Assembly (NCBI GenBank): GCA_022393335.1
Contig: JAJEKB010020302.1
Span: 370,136-434,135 of the forward strand
Length of the DNA: 64,000 nucleotides
Direction of reading: 5' to 3'
Source of the DNA: Macrotrachela quadricornifera
Lineage: Eukaryota; Rotifera; Eurotatoria; Philodinida; Philodinidae
Shown: positions 1 through 13,500 of the stretch, piece after piece
Position numbering within the stretch: the stretch's first letter is position 1
Layout of the letters: each line of letters opens with the position of its first letter
Position numbers and translations under genes: made by a program
The notes under the pieces: generated by a model
The model's input: the letters and a program-made list of their open reading frames with translations, nothing else
The model's database searches: none
Told to the model about the DNA's origin: nothing

Positions 1-1489
1 ACCCTTTTTTCATTTTTTTTCTTTTAAAGCATTTTATGACATTTTTTCAATTTAATTTAATTTAGTTTTTCCAATTCTGGAAATTCAAGCAGGTCAATTC
101 TGAAATATGACCTCCGCACCTGAGTTGGCCGAATATCCATCAGACCACTTCAAGGTAGTCCTGTCTCAATTTTCTATCAAGATCAGCATATTCTCGACTA
201 GTAAATAGTCAAGAAATAATCGACGAAAAAAATGATATAAAAAAAATTAATTTCTTACGTTTTGTCTAGTTGTTCATATTAAGTCGTGTGCGCAAAAGAA
301 AAGGGTGAATGAACAGTTTGCTACACAGAACGAGACAAATTTAGGATGCTCTCTAGAAATTTTCTCAGTAAATTTACACGTGTGGGTACCCATACAAGTA
401 CTTGTTCAGTAAACATATAAATATGCGTACCCAATGCAGTACCTACATCAGTATAATTACTGAGACTTTTCAAAGTACCCATATCAGATACCCTGGTGCG
501 GCTTTCTCAGTACATGGATACCTTAAGCTCAGTACATTCATTAGGGCTGATTTTCCTCGAACGGAGATATGAAAATGGGTTTTGTAGATGTTTTCACATG
601 TTCATCTAAATGCCATTGTAGTCGATCGATAAAAGTATTTTTAAATTCAATAATAAATATTTTTTTTTCTTGCTTAATCCTTAAAAACGAAATGTTCCTT
701 CCAATAAACATTGCAATAACTACTATTAAAAACGCAATAAATTCGTTGATATTAAAACTAGTCGCTCTGTTGAATATGCTATCCTAATAAATCACAGAAT
801 GAAAACTGACTCTCGAATGTTGTAAAAGTCGTTAATTTTCAATTACCATTTTTTATTTTAACAAATTTATCCACTCAAAAATACAACGTTAATTTTTTGT
901 TCTTTTTATAAATGATATTACTAAACACAATGTTAGGCTATCCGATGAAACTATCCAATTATTTCTGATTGATGACCGCATAAAGATAATACCTTTTGGA
1001 AAGAATATTCGGTCTCAATAGTCTGAAATACGTCCGCAATATTATTCAAATAGCTACGTTAAAACGATTAAAACATGAAATAGCTAGTGGAGTGGAAAAA
1101 AATCTGTAGCAGTTTTTAAGTAGCTATTACAAGCTACTCAATAGCTAGTATAAACGAATTTAATTAAAAAGTATCTCTTTTGAGAAGCAACGAATGAATA
1201 TAATTGATACATCAGTAGTCTCGTTGCACACGTGTGGACCCTTCATTTTTGGCTAACTTTTTTCATGCCACTTATGGTACAATGCGGCCTCAACAGAAGT
1301 TCTCAGTTGCCAAAACGAAAAACACTAAAAAATATCGCTAGAATGAACATCGTCTTTGAAAGTTGCTGAATTTTTATCTATTGATCACAACGGATTTTAA
1401 GGAAAAATGGTCAATGCTTTTCTTGTAGTGTCGAAAAATGAATCTTTTGAAAAATGTCAAGAGATTCATTTACTCCGCACCATGCAATA
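1..1489. other. non-coding AT-rich stretch
   Basis: I see no supportable gene. Short open frames (for example 569-787) are low-complexity and lack family motifs. Around 375-535 there is a cluster of gtaccc/cagtac-type words, including a palindromic gggtaccc, and around 1085-1150 repeated tagct/agcta words. Both look like decayed short repeats. Confidence 0.5.
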
Positions 1490-1800
1490 TATATTGTAGC
1501 AGAAAAAAAAGTCAACCTTTCGGTCTCGATGCACTTTCTCTGTCCCATTTCTATTTAATCTATAAATTTAATATACCAAAAGATGCAACAAATTCTGCTC
1601 TTTCTTTTGGTAGGTCACTTTGAGAGAAAAGATCGAATTATGGGTGAATAAAATAAAAAGTACAAAGGAGAGAAAATCAATTGAGGTTCACTGTATATTT
1701 CTAATAAATTCTCATGATTTACCTTATACAAACGACAATGATTGATTCTGAAAAATTTCTGTTTTTTTCTTAATTTAAACAGAATCCCATGTCACTATCA
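1490..1800 (+). repeat. dispersed repeat, copy 1 (partner at 20418)
   Basis: About 195 bp from 1490 closely matches 20418-20612 on the same strand. Shared blocks include a run around taaatttaatataccaa and the block tcttttggtaggtcacttt. After an extra stretch of roughly 85 bp here, the match resumes near 1760 (aatttaaacagaatcccat against aattcaaacaaaatcccat). Neither copy codes for anything recognisable. The element type is unknown. Confidence 0.65.
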
Positions 1801-1871
1801 ACTCTTAAGTAATATAAGAACCTTGCAACACAAATCTTTACTTGAATAAAGAGATATTAAAGCATATTTCT

Positions 1872-4356
1872 TAGTGGCGGAACCACCGGGGGAGCTTGGG
1901 GCGCTAAGCTCCCTCTAGAAACTCTGGAGCTCCCTTTAGAATATTTTGCGCTTCACTAGTAGTGGATTGATAGTTACGAAGTTTTCGAGGCTATGGTTTC
2001 TTCTTCGAAAACCCGTTCATTTGTTTCGGTAAAAAATGAAGAAAAACTGGATGTATATTATTTTATATGGGCCTTGAACAAGGTGTTTTAACTGCGTGCG
2101 CTCCGTATTTATGTAGTTTTTCTTCCGTTAGTATGATATTATACTGTCTAGTAGAATCTGCTGGTAATTTTTAGATTCACTTAACAAGAGACTTTTAAAG
2201 TATCTCTCGAATTCCTATCATACATTTCCAATTATTTTTTCTTATTTGACATAAAAAATATAGCGTTCCTTTTGTCGAGAATATGTGAGCAAGAAAAATA
2301 TTGTTTACTTTTGACGGTTGATAGCACTGTATCAGAAAAGCTGAACTTCACATGTATTTCTTATTTACTGTAGACGAAGAAAACACTGTTCATAACCGAG
2401 AAATAAATAGATGTCATATATACGCAATAACAAGGATTGATTTCAGCAAAATTTCTTTTTGGTAAATACAAGTTTCATGTCATCAATAATATTTGGATGA
2501 ATATTCTCACAAATGAGATTAACCAACAGTAGGCATGTATTGCTCAGCATTCTACATCCTCTATTTCATCAACTGTGCGAAACAAATTTCGTACAATACC
2601 AGCATTTCATGAAAATAAACGGTTTTCGAGACACAGTTGAAAATATTCTCAAAAACTATTCATAACTTGAACAGTGTCAAATGTGGTCTACTCAGAATTT
2701 TTGTAACATCTGAGTAAAAAGTCATCCAGAAGACGTTATATACCTAAAAGTAAAACTAAATTTGTTCAAAGGTGTTTGTTCCCACAGAAGCAAGTGTTTT
2801 CAGTTTAGGTCCTTTTCTGCACACTTTTAAACAAAGCGTAATGTAGAGGTTTAAGTATATTAACTATAGTAAGAGATTTCATGAAAGTAGCAAATGGTTT
2901 CGAAAGTAAACACAGAATACTTAAAATAATAGTCATGTGAACTATTTATTTTCTTAGCAATGAAGGTTGAATTGGAGCTCATTAAGTGCTCATCAGACAA
3001 ATTAAAGCGCATGAAATGGATGACCGCACATCATGCAAGAAAAATATCTGTCGGAGGACAGGTTAAAATTCAGTTCAGTTTAAAATTGTCCTCGTTCACA
3101 TCAAAATATCATCCTGAAATAGAACAAAATTAAATTTGGATATGCACTAATTAGAATTGAAACATTTCAAACCGAACCAGCTCATATTAAAATTTAAGTT
3201 TGACCTAGAGCAAAATAAAATTTTGATTTGAACCGTAAAAGCGGACTAGTTCAGACTAAAATACTGAAAGAATAAATAGAAATTCTCAAAATGTTTCACT
3301 TTTATATCAGAATCAGCGTTAAGTTGATTTAAAAGACATTTTCTATTGGTTAAAAACCTTGGTCAATAAAGGGAGCATTTAGTAATAAATACCTTTTATG
3401 TATCAGAGCATCGATGTAGTAGCATTTCAGTATATTCTGCTCTTCATCAGTATTTTTTGTGCTTTTTTTGCATTTAATGTCTAATGAGTTTGTAATGCCA
3501 GGTTAGAGCTAGTTAAAACTTCTGAATCAGTTTCATTTCTCTTGAGACACTTGGAATGTGACTTCACTTTCAAAAACAACGGCTGTATGGTAGCTGTTGC
3601 AGATAGTCAGACGTAAGCAAATATTTCGAATTTTTCGAAAAAATGATCCACAATAATGATGAGTGCTTTTCTATATTCACTGTTAACATTTTTTCCGCAG
3701 GATGTTTCACTTTGGCTATTGATTCAAACGCGATTCTATCGGAAATAATTGAACTTTCGATTAAAGATTTTTATTGGTTAGATCTCACAGTTAAAATGCT
3801 CGGAAAATCCGATGGAATTCTATTAAAGGAGTTTTCAATTCGAATTTCTATAAATATTGATGAGGCCTAAATAAAAATTATTATGTCTTGAAGAATCCAT
3901 TTTATCCAAGTTAAGGAGAACCATACTCAGGACAAATCCATATATTTTTAGTGTGACTGTACTCATTGTAAAAAACTATTTATAAATTGTTGGTTGACTT
4001 TTATTAGATTATTTCATTCATTCTGAGTGACCGTATTATTTACAGGTGTAAAAGAGTCGTATCCTTTCAGTATTTTGATCTGTACTACTTCCGATCAAAA
4101 TTTTAATATGAACTAGTTCGGTTTGAAATGTTTCAATTCTAATGAGTGCAAAACAAAATTAAAATTTTGTCCTATTTCAGGATGATATTTTGATGTGAAC
4201 CAGGACAATTTTTAACTGAGCTGAATTTTAATCTGTCCTCCGACATATCCATATTGATCGTGACTTGTCCTCAAAAAACTTTGACAGTATTTGACAGATT
4301 GCGAAAAGATTTGGGAGCTAAGCTCCCCCTAGATCAGAATCCTGGTTCCGCCACTA
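1872..4356. mobile_element. hAT-like element remnant, family A
   Basis: The ends are inverted repeats: tagtggcggaaccacc at the left, and the right end reads ggttccgccacta. Just inside each end lie sub-terminal agctccct/aggggagct words. The same ends bound 7782-9558, so this is a repeated family. No transposase frame is visible. The flanking 8-mers (atatttct and gttcaaag) do not match, so this is either old or a recombinant of two elements. Almost half its length is a separate nested element at 3049-4245. Confidence 0.65.
3049..4245. mobile_element. nested 1.2-kb element with long TIRs and 4-bp duplication
   Basis: The arms at about 3049-3225 and 4075-4245 are inverted copies of each other, roughly 170 bp with mismatches. 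The outer ends begin tgtcggaggacag and end ctgtcctccgaca. The element is flanked by tatc on both sides (3045-3048 and 4246-4249), which looks like a 4-bp target duplication. It lies inside the hAT-like element. Its centre has an open frame at 3643-3870 of 75 residues with no motif I recognise, so it is probably non-autonomous. The superfamily is not assigned. Confidence 0.7.
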
Positions 4357-5561
4357 GTTCAAAGAACAAAATGGACTATACATGATAGGGACCATGGACA
4401 TTCTGAACGAGTCCAGACCTATTTCAAGAACATTTCTCCAAAAGATGACTAATCACGATGAACGTGCAGAACGTTTCAGTCTAGGCCTGATGTGTAATGT
4501 GGACTGTTTTCACTCATTTTTTGCTTACTTGAGTAGCTTCCAACATTATTTTCTGGAAGAATAAAAAGGGTACAATTATTCTATATTGAAAACCTATAGA
4601 TACATATGAAAAATCTAATCAATCTGAATAGGAAAGTTCATGCACAAAGAAATACTAAAATTTATATTTGATCGTCTATGTATATGCATTTTTTACTTGG
4701 TCTATGTGAAGCGTGAGATCTTATCAGTAGTCGTCATTACATATAATTGTGCAAAAGAAACATGTGCATGTTGATAAGACTTGCCTGTTGTTATCACTAG
4801 ACGAAGACAGATATATAGACCAAGCAAGTTTGATTATCTTTCATTTCATCACAAAGCAAGGTATGTATTACTCGAACGAGGAGCACAAATAGGGAGTGCG
4901 TGGGTCGTAATGCTTTCTCTGCTTCGAAAAATTAATAGAGAAAAAGAAATTTACGCTCTCCTTCTTACTATTGAAAAATTTGTTTCTTTACTGAGCAAAA
5001 TATAAAAAAAAGAATTACGCTCCCTTGTCTCTAAAAATCTCATTTTTTTGGGTATCAAAACAGTAACATTTTAATCAGAATGACTTTTGATAATGGAATT
5101 GCGCGTATAAGGATACCATTTTCGAGTCTATTCCTAGAAATCTGATATCGGCTGCAGCTTTCCACTCCTGACAATAAAAAATCCTCTACGTATCGCCATT
5201 TGTAGAAGCCTAAAAACCTACGGAGGCTCGTCATAAAACAGAAGACAAGGTATATCTGAACGTTCTAGCGTGTGTGAATACATGCAAAATTGATCCATCA
5301 AATGCATGTGTTACTAGTGCGTGAAACCTTAAGAGTCGCTGCACGAGAACTAAGTCCGACTGTGCTCAATCAACAATATTAGATATAGATGAAAGTGATT
5401 TCACTTTGAAAAGCAGTTTTTTTAAATACGAATACATTTTATCTGCAATATGATAAGTCCACTAATAGGATCAAAAAACAGCTTTTTACTGATTCTTTTT
5501 ATTTATTGGCGACATTTTTTGTCAATCATTTATACAAGATCTTTTCACGATATATTGTCAT
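4357..5561. other. intergenic, nothing recognised
   Basis: This stretch holds only short frames without family motifs on either strand, such as 4382-4564 and 4781-5005. I see no repeat ends here. Confidence 0.45.
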
Positions 5562-6284
5562 CATGGGCGGTGGAACGTTTTGAATCTAGGGTAGGCTCAA
5601 GATTTTTGATAAGACCCTTGCTGATAGGTTAAAAATTGAGAGGATAATTTTTTAATGCTATGCCATCCATGTAATCATCAAACGCACTTTAAATGCAGAT
5701 AGGTGTGTTTTTATTGCAAATGCCGTCGTTCTAGCATATTTTTGTATTGAAGAATAGTGGAAACGCAAAAAAACGCACTCATCATTGTTCTTCTTGAATG
5801 CATTCAGAGAACGTTTACAGTTTGAAAACACTAATATAAATAGACACATCCACATGCGTTTAAAATTTTTGTTTAATACACGTTGGCACTCATCCATATC
5901 GCTTCATTTGTTAGAATCATATTTAATAATTAAAAGAAGCAATGTGTCCTTCAGTACGTGCTTCTAATTGACATACTCAATAAAACGTATTCCAGAGGTA
6001 CGTCTCTCAATGTATTGCATTTGCGGAAATGCGTCTAGACTCGATTTAAGGCCTCCCCCCTCAGAAACCAACTTTGTCATTTCTCATCCAATTTCAACGA
6101 AAATTTCAGAGAATGTTAGCCTTGGCTAAGTAGACCGGTTAAAATATCTCCCCACATCTCTGAGAAACGAATCAGTTACAGTCAATTTATTGGTCAAAAG
6201 TACCCTTCACGCAGGGAAGGTTTTCGATATAAGAATATTGACTAATCATGTTGGGGTGATATTTAAGTTGTAGAGTGCCCTTAG

Positions 6285-6451
6285 GGCCAGGTTGTAATAG
6301 AGTCCGATTTGTGAATTTCCCTTTATTTGATTTTTAAAAATACTTTCTCGGAATATTGTCAAATTCATAGCGTTCATAAATATGAATTGTTTAAGTTTTT
6401 TTATTTCATCAAAAGAGAAATTCATAAATCAGACTCTATTACAACCTAGCC
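6285..6451. repeat. foldback (MITE-like) repeat
   Basis: The arms of about 35 bp are inverted copies: ggccaggttgtaatagagtc at the left and gactctattacaacctagcc at the right, with further pairing to gaatttc/gaaattc. About 95 bp of AT-rich spacer separates them. There is no coding content. The shape fits a short non-autonomous inverted-repeat transposon, or an RNA hairpin if transcribed. Confidence 0.65.
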
Positions 6452-7781
6452 GTAGTTGTCCTCTATTCAACAAAACAAAATTCTCCCTTCCCTATTGAGT
6501 CATTATTAAGAAATCTTTCGCCATGTAAACGGTACACTCGAAAACATTAATTTTGAGAAAAACGCAAAACAAGTTTTAGAGATGGATTTTTACAGTCAAA
6601 TCCAAAAAAAACATTTACATGGTATATTTTCAATATATGCCAATGGGTTTTTTTAAAGCGCGTAACAAGTGAATACGCTAACGCCATCTATCATACTTAA
6701 TATGAAAAAATGTTATGTGCAATGCGGTTATGTGGAACAATAAGCAGTTTTTCAAAAACTGAAAACCATAAAAATTTCTAGGAAAATAGGGTAGTAGGGT
6801 GGAATTTTTTACGATAAGTCTTTTCAAACCTAGCCATTTTTCAAAAAACCACACATATTCTAAAAGAGGAAATTTCGGTGCACCTTCCTATACTAAAAAT
6901 TCAATATTGATTTATTTTCGAAAAAAGTCAATTTTCTAAGGGGGAGAGGGCTTAAGGCATCCTTTTAATGCGTTCAGACACGATTCAAAAGTTTTTCAAA
7001 GTCGCGTTCAAACACAGTTCCATTGTGAATTCCGTCTGGAGACATTTATATTCAAAAAATATTGACATGGGTATAAAGCTAGTCTAATCAGTGTAGATAC
7101 ACAGTTAACGAAGAAAGCTGCATCTAGATGAAAATGTGAGCGTGAGTCCAACAAGATGCTTCTTCGGTGAAACGCTACTAAAATTTGAAGAAACGCTTTG
7201 TGTCATGTTTTCTCATCATATCGATTAAGAAGTTTGAAACTGGGAGCAAAACGTTTTTTTCAAATTCAGTTTGAAAGATATGAGTAATCAAAGACATAAA
7301 ATGTGTTTCGCTTTTGAATTAAGAACTCGTAAAAAACGCGAGTTGATATCGATAAACTCATAAAAATATCTTAAATTACAACATGAAAAGCATAGAGAAT
7401 GCCTTTATGACAGGCTTGTTACATTATATGGCTTATCAATGTATAAGAGATCTCTCTACGATTATAGAGAAAAAAAATATCGAATATTTTTGTCGTGAAT
7501 ATTTTTCGGTAAGATGTCTTCTTTAGATATGCACCCAAAACTTTTTTATCTTCGATAAAACTGATCAACTACCTACGAGTAGTGAACAAATAAAATTTTT
7601 TACAATTGCATGAGCTAATGCAAATATTTGTCTTTGCAGTGAAACATCACCAAGGTCCGTAGCACATGTGGATCGCATACTAGACTCTTTACACGAAGAA
7701 CAAGCCCAAAACCAGTTTTTGGTATGCTCTTCATGCAACGAGCTTATCACATAATTGAAAGATGCCGCACATCTCAGCAAT

Positions 7782-9558
7782 CAGTGGCGGGACCAGGGGG
7801 GGGGGGCTAGCAGTACCTAAGCTCTCCCTAGCAAGTTTTGAGTTCCCTCTAGGAAATTTTAGCTCCATTTAAGTTGTTATGCTGTCGTTATTAAAGAGTT
7901 GTAATGTACATAGTTGAAGTTTATAGAGCCACTTGTCTAATCTTTGTCGATCAAGAACTACCTTTTCTTTGGCATTGCTTCTGTATATGTGTCATAAGCG
8001 ACACTTTTATGTCATTGCATGATATTATTTGTAAGAAATCAGCGTACTGATCTTGATAGTGTATAAAATCTCACCAAAGTAGTTTGTGAAAAATTAAATC
8101 TTATGAGCGATGAAAATGGTTTTGATATGAATGAATGTATTAGAACTAGATGTCATAAGACAAATCCATCGTGTTTCAAAAACTGTATTATTAGAAAATC
8201 TGTTGGATATCGAGATAATAGTACGAATGAAGAATATTTTCGATTAAATATGTACTGTTCAACAATTTATTCTATATTAGCTGAATTAAACGAACGAAAA
8301 TTGTTAACTACACTAGACCTACTCAATAAATTAAAGCCAATGAAACAAACATTTCCTTCAACTGTCGCTTTGACCTCAGGAGCTGTTGCATTTCCCGTGT
8401 CATCTGTCGCTTGCGAAAGATTCTTCTTCAAAATGAAATTAATTAAAGACTATGTTCGAAATTCGATGGGCGATGAAAGACCTAGCGATCTTAGTGTATT
8501 GGTAATAGGGAAATAATGCGAACAAATTAAATGCTCACTTTTTTTGTATACTCTCAGTATAATTTATTGCTCAGTAAGAAATTTAGTGTTCAATAAGTAT
8601 CATATTTGTTTAGTACATTAATGATTTATGAGTATGAGTGTGGACGCCACTGTAGGAAGGCCAAGTTCAGCGATCCCAAAAACACAAAACTGACAATCGT
8701 GTTCATAAAATTTCTTTGAATCGAAACTGGAAAAAACCCGCCTGAGAATGGATTACAAAAATGCTACTGTTAGATCATGAGACACATACAAGGATCGTTA
8801 AATCTACGTAGAAAAATCTTCATTATTTTATTTTTTAGGTTAAAGATTAATATATATATATAGTGTTCTTTTTATTAATGCTGAAACATGTAGCGTCTTT
8901 AATCTCAGCAATTCAATAGTAAAAATTTCTCAAAATACGTTTAAAACTTTCATATCTATCTAATGATTAATGGTTTTGATTACATGTGGTAATTTGAGAA
9001 ACAAATCAAAACCATGATTTCTTCATTTTTAGTAACCGAAACTGGAGCTGGAAACTAGTTTGGAGTAATTTTCGCGATCGACGAGCTGTACAGAAAAATC
9101 GACACTCTCACTCTCATCTTTACATACCAAGTCTTTTAACATTAATTAGTGGGCAAAAATAAATTTTTTGCTGAACAAGAACATTCCTCTCTACTTAGCA
9201 AAACAGCTATTTTTTACTGAGCACTTGTTATAAAATACTGAGCGATTAAATACATGCCAAGAAGAATTCGAAATAGATTTTGAAAAAGTTGTTGATGCAT
9301 TTCCATGAAACAAAAAAACAGTACAATCGTATTGAAATGATTAAGTTATTGTGAAATAAGTCCAAAATAAAAGCTGGTGGTGTGTTGACTTATATATAAT
9401 ACACGAGCATTAGCTAATTAAATAGGATATTAGGGTGGAAAGACCTACATCGAATTTCAAAGATTTCGGGAAAAAAATATTGCACTATTGTAGACAGATT
9501 TTGGGTAATGAATATAGAGCTCAGCTCCCCCTAGAGTGAAATCCTGGTTCCGCCACTA
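7782..9558 (+). mobile_element. hAT element, family A, nested copy
   Basis: The ends are cagtggcgggaccagg and, inverted at the right, tagtggcggaaccagg. Flanking 8-mers are tcagcaat (7774-7781) and tcagcaac (9559-9566), 7 of 8 identical, the duplication size of hAT transposons. The ends match those at 1872 and 4356. The only coding content is a deleted transposase tail at 8103-8516. It sits inside the family B hAT at 5562-9773, so it arrived later. Confidence 0.8.
8103..8516 (+). pseudogene. truncated hAT transposase (C-terminal dimerisation region)
   Basis: This is a 137-residue frame. The last ~45 residues carry the hAT C-terminal dimerisation pattern: FPVSSVACERFF, then KLIKDYVRNSM and DERPSDLSVL. 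The middle residues (EEYFRLNMYCS and ILAELNER) resemble the stretch normally found further upstream in this domain. The catalytic core and N-terminal zinc finger are absent, so an internal deletion seems to have joined separated parts. Full hAT transposases are about 600-800 residues. It cannot encode an active enzyme. Confidence 0.7.
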
Positions 9559-9773
9559 TCAGCAACATCCTATTTTAAAGAGAAACGTTTACACTATTTG
9601 ATACCATCTTCAGAAAATGACTAGTACACTTTCGCTTGAAACTGCCCATGCCGACAGGAGAGTCAAAAAATACAAAACTTTTCATTGATCTTTTGTAACA
9701 TGCCTAATGCTACCCAAGCTTAAAATCTGTCCAAGTTTGAGCCTACCCAGGCCTAATGGCTCCACCGCCTATG

Positions 9774-10582
9774 ATTATCATTAATGTAAATTCAACTTCT
9801 GAAAGCTTTCTCACACATAATTCTTCAACAACCATATTAGAGCAACATGACTATTGTTCTCCTTTGAAAAAAATTCTCAAAAGATATTCTTTTTGTTTAT
9901 TAAGTATAGTAGTTTAAAGATAAAACAGACAATGAAATAGCAAATTTTGTAGAGAATTGAACGCTCTACAAAACTAAATAGTGAGAAAATGTTTCTCGTT
10001 TTGTATTAAATGAGTGTCAATTAGAATACAAAATGAGACGAAATAAAATTCTGTGCAAACATCATTTTGAGCTATTTAGAAGAACAACCTCATGATTCAC
10101 TAAGCTTTCATCAAAAAGAAATGTTTGATACTTATTCGGAAAGAGCATAAAATCCTGATTCTAACTGACTGCTTTGGCAATCAGGACTCGTTTCTAAGTG
10201 ACCTAAAACTGGGCGAACATTTTGTATTAAGACTTTTTAGACACAGGTTAATACTTTGAGGTTTTGCTACGATGGAGAACTCGAATCGAAACCTAAGTTG
10301 TTTCGATATCTTATTAGTTGATCAATAACCAATATAAATCAAGTTTTAGTAGAGAGGGCTAACAAGGATTAAATCCAATGTTTACACGTTTATTAAATAT
10401 TTGCGAATGATTGAAAAAAGGTCAGTTATTTTCTTCAGTCTTCTATAGAATTATATTAGAGAAACATAATAAAAGTGGAAATGTGATATTCTTTTTCATC
10501 TGTCGAAAAACATATTTGTTTAAATAATTCGATCAAAACACGATATTTAAGTTTTCTATGAAATTTAGTTCCTTTAATTAAT
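9774..10582. other. upstream region of the ART-TPR gene
   Basis: AT-rich sequence without a recognised gene. The last part must hold the promoter and 5' leader of the gene starting at 10583, but I see no distinctive core-promoter motif. Confidence 0.4.
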
Positions 10583-13500
10583 ATGGCTACATCTATTCTA
10601 CCAAATGATGCTTCATACACAAGTACTGATGATAAACATCTTGAGATATTCTGTCTTATTTGGCTTGATTTAAATACAAATGTTAATGAAACTCGAGATA
10701 CAGAACAAAAATTACGTTCTATTATTAATTATCTTAAGAAATTTCAAGATATAAAACAATGTCAACAATATATTGAACAAACATCAGAAAGAGATCGATT
10801 AATTCTTATTGTTAGTGGTCGATTAGGACGAGAAATAGTACCATCTATTTATAATCTTCGACAAGTTATATCAATATATGTTTATTGTATGGATAAAAAA
10901 GGCAATGAACAATGGGCATCTAATTTTGCAAAGGTAAAATTAAACAGAAATTTTCAGTTTTTATTTTATTTATTGTTTACAGGTGAAAGCTGTTGTTACT
11001 GAATTTGATGAACTCATTTCACGAATTAAAGAAGATCATCAAATTCAGAAAAAAGTTGAAGAACCATTATCAATTAATATTTGTACAACAATTATTGGTG
11101 CAGGTAAATCAACAGCAGGAGTCAATGGAGAATTTGTTTTTTCTCAAGTGCTCATTGATTGTCTCTTACGATTAAAATCTACTCAAATAGATAAAAATGA
11201 ACTTATTAATTATTGTAAAACTCAATATGATGGAAATACTAATGAACTAAAGAATATTCATGAATTTCAAAAAGATTATTTGCCTAACAAAGCCTTATGG
11301 TGGTACACAAGAGAAATGTTTTTTTATAAAAATCTTAATGCTGTTCTACGAAAACAAGATATTCATATGATGTTTTTATTTCGTGAATATATATCTGATA
11401 TTCATCGACAATTAGAAAAATATCAATCTAAGAATTCGTTAAAAGTTTATCGAGGCCAAAAAATGACAACTAATGAACTTAAGACTCTAGAACAAAGTAT
11501 TAACCAATTTATTTCTATCAATTCATTCTTCTCTACTAGTACTCAATATGAGGAAGCTTTTGCATTTATCAAATGTTCTATTACTTCAAAAGATTCTGAA
11601 CGAGTATTTTTTGAAATTGACGCTGATCCCAAGATGGTCACTACAAAACCATTTGCTGATATAAGTCAATTTAGTGCTATTCCTAGTGAATCAGAAATAC
11701 TATTTATGATTGGTTCCATTTTTCGCCTAAAAAGTATTAAACGTAATGATGATCAAATTTGGATCGTTAAAATGACGTTATATAGTGATGATGAACATGA
11801 TTTAAAAGAAGTTCTTTTACATATGAAACAACAAATTGGAATTGGAGAAACAAATCTTCGAATATTAGGAAAAATATTATGGAAAATGGGTAAACTTGAT
11901 TTAGCTGAAAGATATCTTAAACGTTTACTAAAAGAACTTCAACCGAATGATCATTTACGTATCAATTTATATGAAGATCTTGGTGAACTTGCATCACAAA
12001 CAGGTGACTATGACATGAGTGTTCAATGGCATCAAAAATCACTCGAATTTAAAAAGAAAAATCCATCAATCGTCAAATCAAATATTAATGAAACAAATAA
12101 TTCTACAGGTAAGCTCATCAAAAGAAAATCTATTATTTTTGAATAATTATCTCATATAAAAATGAATATTTTCAAGGTTATTGCGAGAAGAACTGGTACG
12201 AGGGGCGCATCTTCCACCAATCTTTAGAAATTTCATTGTTTGGTCCGATATTTCCTAAGAATTTTTCGACTAATAGCGTAGCCTTGGTGAGTCCAGAGGT
12301 ACTCACCCCTATTACTCTAGAATTGCAGGAATTATTTTGCTCCATAAAGTGAAGTTATAGTGATAGAATTGATTCTATGTTTCTAGCGTTGAAAAGAACG
12401 TAAAACATGAGTTCAACAATAGATTAGAGGTATTCGCAAAGTAACAAGATTGTTTCATGTCAGATTACATAGAGATTATTGTCCATATTAGAGTGAAATG
12501 ACTATAGGTATTGTTTGAATAACTCTGAAACAATACTGGAGATACAAATTGAATATTCAGCACTATCTAAGGCCATGCTTGCTCTATTTTTTTATAAAGT
12601 AAACGAAAAAATCTGGTAACCTTCCTTGCAGGATATGTTCTGAGTTTTAAAGATGAGTCTAATCGTTTTTTACAATAATATACTTTCTCAACTATAATAT
12701 AATGTTCAGATACCCCGACTTTCCTTCCATCGATCTACATGAGGTCGAAATCTATAAACTTTTGCATTCAAAAAATATCATGACCTTATTCAAGTCTACT
12801 TACCAATTATTTTACAAATCTACACAGCTAATTAAATATTTCTACAAATTCTTCGTTATCTTTAACTTCATGATGTGATTTATTAACCTTTGAAGTTTTA
12901 TTTCTACTGAAAATGTCATCAAGAACCATACGTTGAACTTATTTTGATGCTAATGAATCAATATCTTGAGTTAGTTCAATTAATAATCTGTGATGTAAGA
13001 ATTCGTACTAAGTAATTTCACACGATCTGATTCTGTCATATAATAAATACAAATCATTGTGAGAAAATATTAAATATTGTTTTCTGATAAACTAAATTAT
13101 TCTTGAATTGATTTACATCTATCTTCGTATATGGGCGGTATTGATTTTTGCTTTGAACAATACTACAAGGTTAACATTCTCTTAAACAAACAAAAGATAG
13201 TAATCTGAATGGACAAGAAAAGAAAAGCAAGTGTAGAGGATCATAATGAAATGCAATGATAGGAGCAACCTAATACTTTCTATCGTTATACAATGTCCTG
13301 GTTTATGTTTTGTCTTTATATTGAATAGTATAATGTCTAACGATTGATAAATCAAGTCACAAACTTGAAGATGGCTAGGAATTTGTAGAGCAAAATATTT
13401 AGTTAGTTACTCAGATTCAAAAAAAAACGATAAGTAGTCGTGATTAAAGTATTTATATTTTTTGAATGCAAAAGGTTATCGATTTCGGTCTTGTATTGAA

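Larger units (their letters stand above)
5562..9773. mobile_element. hAT element, family B, interrupted by a nested hAT
   Basis: The left end reads catgggcggtgg. The right end reads ccaccgcctatg, its near-perfect inverted copy. The flanking 8-mers are attgtcat (5554-5561) and attatcat (9774-9781), a 7 of 8 match, as expected for the 8-bp duplication made by hAT elements. Sub-terminal gtaggctc/gagcctac words are shared with the remnant at 48362 and the isolated end near 56313. A smaller hAT (7782-9558) and a MITE-like foldback (6285-6451) lie inside. No intact transposase remains. Confidence 0.7.

Noticed and set aside
375..535. gtaccc/cagtac words as a tandem repeat
   Set aside because: Spacing is irregular and no unit can be aligned.
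7565..7780. Minus-strand 71-residue frame with several Cys/His, considered as a BED-type finger of the outer hAT
   Set aside because: Cys/His spacing does not fit a zinc finger, and I could not continue it convincingly across the nested element.
8103..8516. Considered as an intact small host gene
   Set aside because: The tail is clearly a hAT dimerisation domain inside a TIR-bounded element, so it is a deleted transposase.
11095..11125. GAGKST, resembling a P-loop
   Set aside because: It lies in the segment before the ART domain, without the rest of an NTPase fold; likely chance or family-specific.
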